Virus record (IMG/VR): IMGVR_UViG_3300037110_000029
Span: 1 to 20,135 of that record
Source: a virus
Strand: one strand, 5' to 3'
DNA: 20,135 nucleotides
Shown here: positions 15,361 to 20,135 of the stretch, in pieces
Position numbering within the stretch: position 1 is the stretch's first letter
How the letters are laid out: the number at the start of each line of letters is the position of its first letter
The notes under the pieces: generated by a model
The model's input: only the letters and a program-made list of their open reading frames with translations
What the model was told of the DNA's origin: nothing
Database searches by the model: none
Program-made: the position numbers and the translations under genes

Positions 15361-17055
15361 TGATAACATAAATCCTGTCATGAAAATTTGATCGACTTCT
15401 TCATTAGGATAGAATCCGTACTGAACGAAATATGCAGTTCCAACAACCGTGACAACAGGCTGAGTAAATGATAATATCAGGTTATCAACCAACGGATTTG
15501 CAGTTACTGATTTCAACTTACCTATTGTCCAATCACGAATATAAGCAGTAGAAAGGGTGTTTCGATTAGTACCACTGGGGTTACTAAATAATTCCTTCTT
15601 TCCATCGACAATAAATCCATTGTTCAATGCAGCAGAGATACGGGTGAGCTGTACTATATATGATGTTCCATCGGGATTTATATCATTCTGACTCAACTGT
15701 AATGAATTCACGTCATCAAGAATGATAAACTTCTGAAAGTCATCGTCATAATAGGTTGCAAAGATACCGATTTCAACAGACTGCTCCATCTCTTTTGGTA
15801 AAAGTAAATGAACCTCACCATCAATTGCAATAGTTTTGAAAGTTGAAGGAACTTGAGGTGCGAGTCCACAAGTACGTCCCAAGCATATCGCTGTCTTATA
15901 TAACTGATCCCACACTCGATATCCTACTCCTGTAAGATTTGAATTCTTTTGTACCCCACCATGAACGACCACTACACGTTCCGAGTTCAATTTATAAACT
16001 GAATCTGCTGAACTGTAAGTCACTAATTGTCCGAGAGAATTGAGATTAAAGTGAGCACTGTCAAATCCTCCACCGACCCAAAGGAATTTCATGAATTTTG
16101 CCTGGTTCAATATATGACTGAGATACATGAAATTGGTCACACCAGCAGCATTATTTCCGTACTGATCAGACAAGATGAAGTTATATCCAAGGTTCGTGAC
16201 GGCATCGAGAACAGCATTTATACCAGCAGTGTTGAAAGTTTCAGTACCACCAACCGCTAATGTATTTCCGGAGTATAATACTAAGTCAGTTGATGCAAGT
16301 AACCCAGTTCCAGTGATTGAACTTGATTGAACGATGAAATACGTATTGAAATTCGGGTCAGTCTGCATCCAAGCCAGCAAGTCAGTGATACCACTAAATT
16401 CTATTGATTTAGCAACCAATAAAGGATTAGTCATATTTGCAGCTATACCATCATAAGGTAAACCATCACTGTTAATTGAAGCAGGTGGAATACCTTTAAA
16501 GGTCCCCTGCCAGAACGACAATATATATTTACTTGTATTGACAACTCCTGGAGACAAGGTGAACGCATATCCTTTTGAAAGGACTTCATTTGTACCATTC
16601 AATACCTGTGCACCATTTGCTATCAATCCTTCATCAAATGTATTAATTACAATCGTTCCACCTGCATACCCTCCACCCTTCGGTGAAAAGGTTAATGTCG
16701 CAGGAGTGGTCGTTGCAGCACGAGTATAAAATATTGTCGCTACTCCATCAACACCCAAATCCGGATTAAATAATGGATCAGCGAGCAACCACCAGTATCC
16801 ACCCTTTACAAAAGAACGGAAGTCAGTGATATTATCAAATTTATAAACTGATTTTTTACCTTGAGTCCTGGTGCCAAGGATACCAGCTCCTCCACCATAT
16901 GAATCACCACCAGCTCCAGGTTCCAATCCTGTATCAATTATCAATACATTACCTGTCGCACTTACTAATGGTGTGCTCTGATTGCCACCAGATATATCTG
17001 AATAAACTCCTGGAAGAACTACTTTCTGACCATTAAATACAAATGTTTGTGCCAT
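15358..17055 (-). CDS. Tail sheath protein
   Basis: A 565-aa protein with the family's N-terminal PGVYS (residues 15-19), and a C-terminal part with RDWTIGKLKSV and a final VGTAYFVQYGF-type strand. The expected multi-domain build is present: an N-terminal arm, variable Gly/Thr-rich insertion domains (about 40-200), a central alpha/beta region with VGGGFDSAHFNL and VVVVHGG, and a conserved C-terminal domain. Sheath subunits contract to drive the tube through the envelope. It is followed by the tube gene, the normal order in P2- and T4-type phages. It starts with ATG at 17055 after the longest gap in the window, which may hold a promoter. No SD is visible. Confidence 0.92.
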   Translation of the reverse strand: MAQTFVFNGQKVVLPGVYSDISGGNQSTPLVSATGNVLIIDTGLEPGAGGDSYGGGAGILGTRTQGKKSVYKFDNITDFRSFVKGGYWWLLADPLFNPDLGVDGVATIFYTRAATTTPATLTFSPKGGGYAGGTIVINTFDEGLIANGAQVLNGTNEVLSKGYAFTLSPGVVNTSKYILSFWQGTFKGIPPASINSDGLPYDGIAANMTNPLLVAKSIEFSGITDLLAWMQTDPNFNTYFIVQSSSITGTGLLASTDLVLYSGNTLAVGGTETFNTAGINAVLDAVTNLGYNFILSDQYGNNAAGVTNFMYLSHILNQAKFMKFLWVGGGFDSAHFNLNSLGQLVTYSSADSVYKLNSERVVVVHGGVQKNSNLTGVGYRVWDQLYKTAICLGRTCGLAPQVPSTFKTIAIDGEVHLLLPKEMEQSVEIGIFATYYDDDFQKFIILDDVNSLQLSQNDINPDGTSYIVQLTRISAALNNGFIVDGKKELFSNPSGTNRNTLSTAYIRDWTIGKLKSVTANPLVDNLILSFTQPVVTVVGTAYFVQYGFYPNEEVDQIFMTGFMLS

Positions 17056-17083
17056 TATGATAGATTATTCATAGCACCGATAT

Positions 17084-17092
17084 CAATTTTTA
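17084..17092 (-). repeat. Third TAAAAATTG copy, in leader of sheath gene
   Basis: The minus strand carries TAAAAATTG 29 bases before the sheath ATG, the same nine bases that open the spacers before the tube and chaperone genes. Here it is not part of a stop codon of a neighbour, and the AAAAATAAAGAA part is missing. In an AT-rich genome nine bases can recur by chance. Confidence 0.45.
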
Positions 17093-17107
17093 CGATTTTT
17101 CAAGGTT

Positions 17108-17115
17108 TAAATATA
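17108..17115 (-). promoter_or_regulatory. Weak candidate promoter element upstream of sheath gene
   Basis: The minus strand reads TATATTTA, one base from the Bacteroidota -7 element TAnnTTTG, in the 85-bp gap before the sheath gene and just after a terminator-like hairpin. I find no clear TTG or TTTG -33 element at the right distance, so this is a suggestion only. Confidence 0.2.
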
Positions 17116-17130
17116 CTAACTTTTCGCATT

Positions 17131-17164
17131 AAAAAAAAATTTAGATATCTTTTATTTCTAAATT
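17131..17164 (-). terminator. Possible intrinsic terminator at the end of the 68-aa gene
   Basis: On the minus strand, AATTTAG, a 13-base loop and CTAAATT form a 7-bp stem, extendable by a G-U and an A-U pair, running into nine T's. The TAA stop of the 68-aa gene lies in the right arm. The stem is AT-rich, so it would be weak or leaky, but its place right before the sheath gap fits a transcript boundary. Confidence 0.4.
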
Positions 17165-17347
17165 CTGTTCTTTAGCGATTTTCAACCATTCTTCGACTGT
17201 CCGTTTCTTATCTGATAACATTCTATTAATATAGAATTCGACCCGTGGATTCGCTACATAAAGTCTACAAAACTCACGAGAGCCCAATCTAACTCTACCG
17301 TCGTCTTCAAAATTTCCACCGCCTATTGATGTCTCTTGCTTTTTCAT
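17141..17347 (-). CDS. Small protein of unknown function between neck and sheath genes
   Basis: A 68-aa ORF with ATG at 17347, ten bases after the stop of the probable tail terminator gene; a weak purine stretch (CGGAA) lies upstream. The protein is charged: a Gly-rich start (SIGGGNFEDDG, 7-17), a middle RVRLGSREFCRLYVANPRVEF (18-38), and a C-terminal helix KRTVEEWLKIAKEQNLEIKD (48-67). There is no signal peptide or membrane helix. It is in the co-directional run and its codon use looks like the neighbours', so I accept it as real. It may be a small regulator or a virion assembly factor; nothing in the sequence decides. Confidence 0.55.
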   Translation of the reverse strand: MKKQETSIGGGNFEDDGRVRLGSREFCRLYVANPRVEFYINRMLSDKKRTVEEWLKIAKEQNLEIKDI

Positions 17348-17357
17348 AATAATTCCG

Positions 17358-18068
17358 TTATATATTATTAAATCCTAAGTCACAATCACCATATCCATAT
17401 GAATATATAGCTCCATAGTGAATTCCGCTGTAAAATACTATCTCATTATAGAATGCAGTCCATACAAGATCAGGAACTGTCACCTCATTAATCATGTCAA
17501 AACTCAATGTGCGAGCAAACAAGTTAGGTATATTATCATCCTTAAGCATTAAATCCTGTGCACCGAACTTAGGATTTCTCAGTCCATTAAGTTCTAATGT
17601 AGGATGATTAGCAATCATAACACACTGTAAAGCATAAAATATAATTAATACTTCAAATTGATTATCTGACGTTATTATGATATTATACTTACTTCCAAAT
17701 GTACGTGTACTGGTTTGTTCAAATTGTTCATTCTCATCATCCCATATAACACCACTATCATAATTAGGGTCAAATCCTATACCATCTCCGATTGGAGATT
17801 GGGCTGGAAGATTAATATGAATAGTCGGTATGCCGGCTCTCGTACGGTCAAAGAACGTACGTACCATAAGCATTCTTGGATCATCAGGATTCCTCAGAAG
17901 TATCTTCTGTGCTTGATGATAGAAATCATATCCATCTACAACGTTCCCATTAAATAACTGATAAATGAAAGTTTTTGTAGGGTCTGTTTCTGTATTGAAG
18001 TTGGCTTGAATTAATCCTAAAAATCCATCCAAAAGTTTCTTGAGCTTTATCTCTGGTAAAATCAGCAT
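17358..18068 (-). CDS. Probable tail terminator / neck protein
   Basis: A 236-aa protein just before the sheath region, where tail terminator or sheath-terminator proteins (T4 gp15- or gp3-like role) are coded. It has an N-terminal helix (residues 4-23), a middle strand-rich stretch (RTFGSKYNIIITSDNQFEV, 122-140), a helix with YALQCVMIANHPTLELNG (145-162) and a later strand LSFDMINEVTVPDLVW (188-203). A strand, helix and strand order of this kind is compatible with tail terminators that cap tube and sheath and join them to the neck, but I do not recognise a signature. Its ATG directly follows the TAA of the previous gene. It has the best SD in the window (AGGAGG, spacing 7). Confidence 0.5.
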   Translation of the reverse strand: MLILPEIKLKKLLDGFLGLIQANFNTETDPTKTFIYQLFNGNVVDGYDFYHQAQKILLRNPDDPRMLMVRTFFDRTRAGIPTIHINLPAQSPIGDGIGFDPNYDSGVIWDDENEQFEQTSTRTFGSKYNIIITSDNQFEVLIIFYALQCVMIANHPTLELNGLRNPKFGAQDLMLKDDNIPNLFARTLSFDMINEVTVPDLVWTAFYNEIVFYSGIHYGAIYSYGYGDCDLGFNNI

Positions 18069-18839
18069 TTATTGTCCTCCTATGAATTCATCTGCAATTC
18101 CCCAAACAAACCTTTCAAGATCGGTTTCTAATTTCCCAGCTGCCGTATCTGCGAGGTGTCTGGCCTCTATACCTGTATTAATCCAACTATTCGGGTCACT
18201 CAGGTCACTAACTCGACGGAACGTTGTATATGATGAATGTGATGTCATATCACTTTTCACCATGCCTTCATACTTGGTGCTCTTACTGGTGTAAGTTTCT
18301 CGGAAATCACCCTTATAATCAGTTACTGCCTGACGAACAGTTGGAATCTGATACTGCTTAGGAATTCCAGACTTCACTAACTGAAACTCAGGATTTTCAT
18401 TTATCCCCTGTCTCATGACATTATGAATAGCTGTAGGCATCACTTCCATAAAAGCAGATGATTCTCCTAATGCGGCAGGATTAGCATATCTGAAAGGGAT
18501 AGTTAAATACCATCCTTCGCCAGACTTCTTCATGTGCTTCTTAGATGATTTACTGAACCCATCCTTCATATCAAATGGGTCAGAGCCTAACTCTATCATA
18601 TTAGGAAGTTGACCAACTAATCCAACCTCAGACTCCTTGAGAGAATTCTTCTTTTTATAAATACCTTCAATATATATGTTCCTCGTTGAATGTAATTCTA
18701 TCTTAGCTTCCTCAATTAGCAATCTTTCAAATTCATTAGTGATACCATCCAATACCTCTCCTATCAACTGGCTTGACTCTTGCTGACTCAATCCCAATTC
18801 CTTTGACATCACTGTAACATCTATATTGAAAGGTTCCAT
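18069..18839 (-). CDS. Probable neck / tail completion protein
   Basis: A 256-aa protein whose ATG touches the TAG stop of the four-cysteine protein. Residues 1-55 are helical. The segment ELGSDPFDMKDGFSKS (83-98) followed by GWYLTIPFRYANP (109-121) resembles the 'DPFDMK.GF..s....gW.l.iPFR' stretch I associate with gp10-like tail completion or neck proteins in phages. The C-terminal part has WINTGIEARHLAD (220-232) and a final helix FVWGIADEFIGG. It should act at the head-tail joint or at the end of the tail; the equivalent in T4 is not clear. The last codons (GGA GGA after ATA) also create the SD of the next gene, so the two are probably translationally coupled. Confidence 0.5.
   Translation of the reverse strand: MEPFNIDVTVMSKELGLSQQESSQLIGEVLDGITNEFERLLIEEAKIELHSTRNIYIEGIYKKKNSLKESEVGLVGQLPNMIELGSDPFDMKDGFSKSSKKHMKKSGEGWYLTIPFRYANPAALGESSAFMEVMPTAIHNVMRQGINENPEFQLVKSGIPKQYQIPTVRQAVTDYKGDFRETYTSKSTKYEGMVKSDMTSHSSYTTFRRVSDLSDPNSWINTGIEARHLADTAAGKLETDLERFVWGIADEFIGGQ
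18076..18081 (-). promoter_or_regulatory. Perfect Shine-Dalgarno AGGAGG for the tail terminator candidate
   Basis: AGGAGG ends 7 bases before the ATG at 18068 and lies in the final codons of the gene before it. No other gene in the window has such a match at good spacing. It could be a coincidence of Gly-Gly codons. Confidence 0.5.
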
Positions 18840-19595
18840 CTATGTATTCAATATTAAGTTATTTCCGACAAAGTTCAAAGCATCCAGTACATAGTGACTG
18901 CGTCTCGCTACTGCATTGACAGGGAATAATTCAGTCACCTTAACACCACTTTCCTGTGTTATTGGACTATTCCTTACATCATGAACGACGTCTATAATGT
19001 GATACTGGAGATTATGTTTGTAACGTATTGAAATTGTAATGTCATTAGGATACAAGGAAGTAAACAAAATTTTATTCCCAATAATTGTATAATCCGTATT
19101 AAGTAAAAGTCTCTTTAGGGCTGTATTCTCATTTATGAAGATGAACATATCTATTATGTTAATGATAGGATATATCGTGTAACAGTACGACTGTCCATTG
19201 TAATTCTTCATAAATACAGTCTCACTTTGAGTTGCCAAGCTATCAAGGACTGTAATCCTGTCCATGAAACAAAGATAATCACGTACCAATGCTGTAACAG
19301 AAACAGTTCCTATATTTTCTTTAGACCATTCACGATACTTTGTATTTGCATTAAGGGACATGAGCAACATCTTAGTTTGATAGGCTCCCAAAAATACGAA
19401 CCCTGTACCCAAACAGTTCTGACACGTTGCAAGCTGTGGTGACGAAATTCCTCTACAGGGACAGAGCACATTACTTTCAATAGTTACATTATATCCCTTT
19501 TCCCAGACCGCAGAACCAAAACCATGTCTATCAAATTCAACACGTGGTTGAAATACATTACTAATAGAAGCTTCTTGTGTAATTACTTTGCTCAT
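18840..19595 (-). CDS. Virion neck protein with four-cysteine zinc-binding motif
   Basis: A 251-aa protein with CPCRG at residues 45-49 and CQNCLGTGF at 58-66. C45, C47, C58 and C61 form a probable zinc site, and CxxCxGxG looks like a DnaJ-type or rubredoxin-like knuckle. The rest is beta-rich: VSVTALVRDYLCFMDRITVLD (98-118) and later strands ending with HYVLDALNF. Proteins with such a knuckle near the N-terminus occur in the neck region of some large phages; a structural zinc site in a head-tail connector is the likely meaning, but the family is not firmly named. It is the only gene in the window that ends with TAG. It starts 3 bases after the previous stop, without an SD. Confidence 0.6.
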   Translation of the reverse strand: MSKVITQEASISNVFQPRVEFDRHGFGSAVWEKGYNVTIESNVLCPCRGISSPQLATCQNCLGTGFVFLGAYQTKMLLMSLNANTKYREWSKENIGTVSVTALVRDYLCFMDRITVLDSLATQSETVFMKNYNGQSYCYTIYPIINIIDMFIFINENTALKRLLLNTDYTIIGNKILFTSLYPNDITISIRYKHNLQYHIIDVVHDVRNSPITQESGVKVTELFPVNAVARRSHYVLDALNFVGNNLILNT

Positions 19596-19598
19596 TGA

Positions 19599-20135
19599 TT
19601 ATAATGATAGCATTGTTATTCCTTTATACTTACTCCTCAGAATTTTGGTTTGTTCATCAATATCCTTTTGGTACTGTTTAATCCTATTTTGAAATGCTGA
19701 CCCTGATGAAATCGAAGCTGACTGGCTAAGTCCGTCAATACCCAATGACTGAGATGAGATTCCAGGATTAAGTATCAAATCACCAGCTATGGCAAATACA
19801 TCCACTGCAGCCATTTTACCGATAAGGTCAAGAAGGTCATACGGAAGTTTACTGTATCCTGTACAGTAAGTGAACTGCCAATAATTAGGAAGAATCGAGT
19901 ATCCCAGGATTCCAAGATATGGAACTATACCATTATAGACCAGCGAACCTGATTGAGCAGCACCCTGATTTGGAACCAAGTACAATTGACGATAGAATGT
20001 TTCTCCGTCACCACTTGCCCTTATACTCAACCATTCCACCGGATAATCAATTTGCTTTATCGTGCCTACATACCCATCCAGCTTAAAACATTGTACTATT
20101 GGATATGATGACCGCACATAACCGAAAGCCTCAAA
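19599..20135 (-). CDS. Head-tail connector-like virion protein, N-terminus beyond right edge
   Basis: The frame is open to the right edge: 6 codons (F E A F G Y) precede a GTG at 20117, so I treat the gene as cut at its 5' end rather than starting at that GTG. The visible 178 residues have a beta-rich first half (DYPVEWLSIRASGD, FYRQLYLVPNQG), then a helical part LPYDLLDLIGKMAAVDVFAIAGD and SLGIDGLSQSASISS, followed by a helical tail with FQNRIKQYQKDIDEQ and KYKGI at the end. The order 'P.DLLd.igk.Aa', 'iDGLSQS', 'yKGi' recalls a phage structural protein family of the neck region, where it would sit between portal and tail. Function by position, not by a sure family match. It ends with TAA, 3 bases before the next ATG. 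Confidence 0.6.
   Translation of the reverse strand, partial: FEAFGYVRSSYPIVQCFKLDGYVGTIKQIDYPVEWLSIRASGDGETFYRQLYLVPNQGAAQSGSLVYNGIVPYLGILGYSILPNYWQFTYCTGYSKLPYDLLDLIGKMAAVDVFAIAGDLILNPGISSQSLGIDGLSQSASISSGSAFQNRIKQYQKDIDEQTKILRSKYKGITMLSL

Noticed and set aside
18837-18842. TAG recoding, which would fuse the four-cysteine protein to the next one
   Set aside because: TAG is used as a terminal codon once, followed directly by ATG, and no in-frame TAG occurs within the other genes; TAA and TGA also end genes. Standard code explains all.
1-20135. Prophage, defence island or tailocin interpretation
   Set aside because: No integrase, attachment sites, host genes or defence genes are seen. A tailocin cannot be strictly excluded from this window alone because head genes lie outside it, but the neck proteins at the right end favour a complete phage.

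Overview
The window looks like one stretch of the late structural region of a large tailed bacteriophage with a contractile tail (myovirus morphology). Every gene I accept lies on the minus strand, so transcription runs from about 20135 down to 1. Packing is very tight: stops and starts abut, or overlap as ATGA, TAATG or ATGTTTGA, and nearly everything is coding. The DNA is AT-rich by eye. Most genes have no Shine-Dalgarno. One tail-fibre-like protein begins with a signal peptide ending in AFCQ, a style common in Bacteroidota. Together these suggest a Bacteroidota-infecting phage, but this host call is inference. TAA, TGA and one TAG all end genes, so the standard bacterial code fits.

Layout in transcription order. 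(1) Neck block, 20135-17358: four proteins, the first cut by the right edge, that by position and motifs should be head-tail connector, a four-cysteine neck protein, tail completion protein and tail terminator. (2) A 68-aa protein of unknown role (17347-17141), followed by a terminator-like hairpin and the longest non-coding gap in the window (85 bp). (3) Tail shaft block: sheath (17055-15358), tube (15329-14844), tail assembly chaperone (14805-14434), a second chaperone-like ORF in the same frame (14421-14065), and tape measure protein (14065-12119). Related short sequences sit in the non-coding spacers before sheath, tube and chaperone. (4) Central baseplate: gp27/gpD-like hub (12114-9754), gp5/gpV-like spike (9761-9033), a small Ala/Pro-rich protein, a GH108-type lysozyme (8584-8063) and a probable hub/tube adaptor (8057-7269). 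(5) Wedge: a LysM plus gp25-like fusion (7267-6338) and a gp6/J-like protein (6341-5091). (6) Host-contact genes: a 134-aa protein, two fibre-like proteins (4674-2779 and 2758-1406), and a large protein that runs off the left edge (1399-1), probably a wedge or fibre-attachment component.

The gene products together describe a nearly complete contractile injection machine: neck joined to terminator, sheath around tube, length set by the tape measure, hub and spike with a separate cell-wall hydrolase, wedge proteins holding the sheath, then fibres for receptor binding. The most unusual points are the signal peptide on a fibre-like protein, the LysM-gp25 fusion, the lysozyme embedded among hub genes with an altered active-site motif, the two chaperone ORFs separated only by one in-frame TAA, and the repeated spacer cassette around the sheath and tube genes. 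I see no RNA genes, CRISPR arrays, insertion sequences or plus-strand genes.
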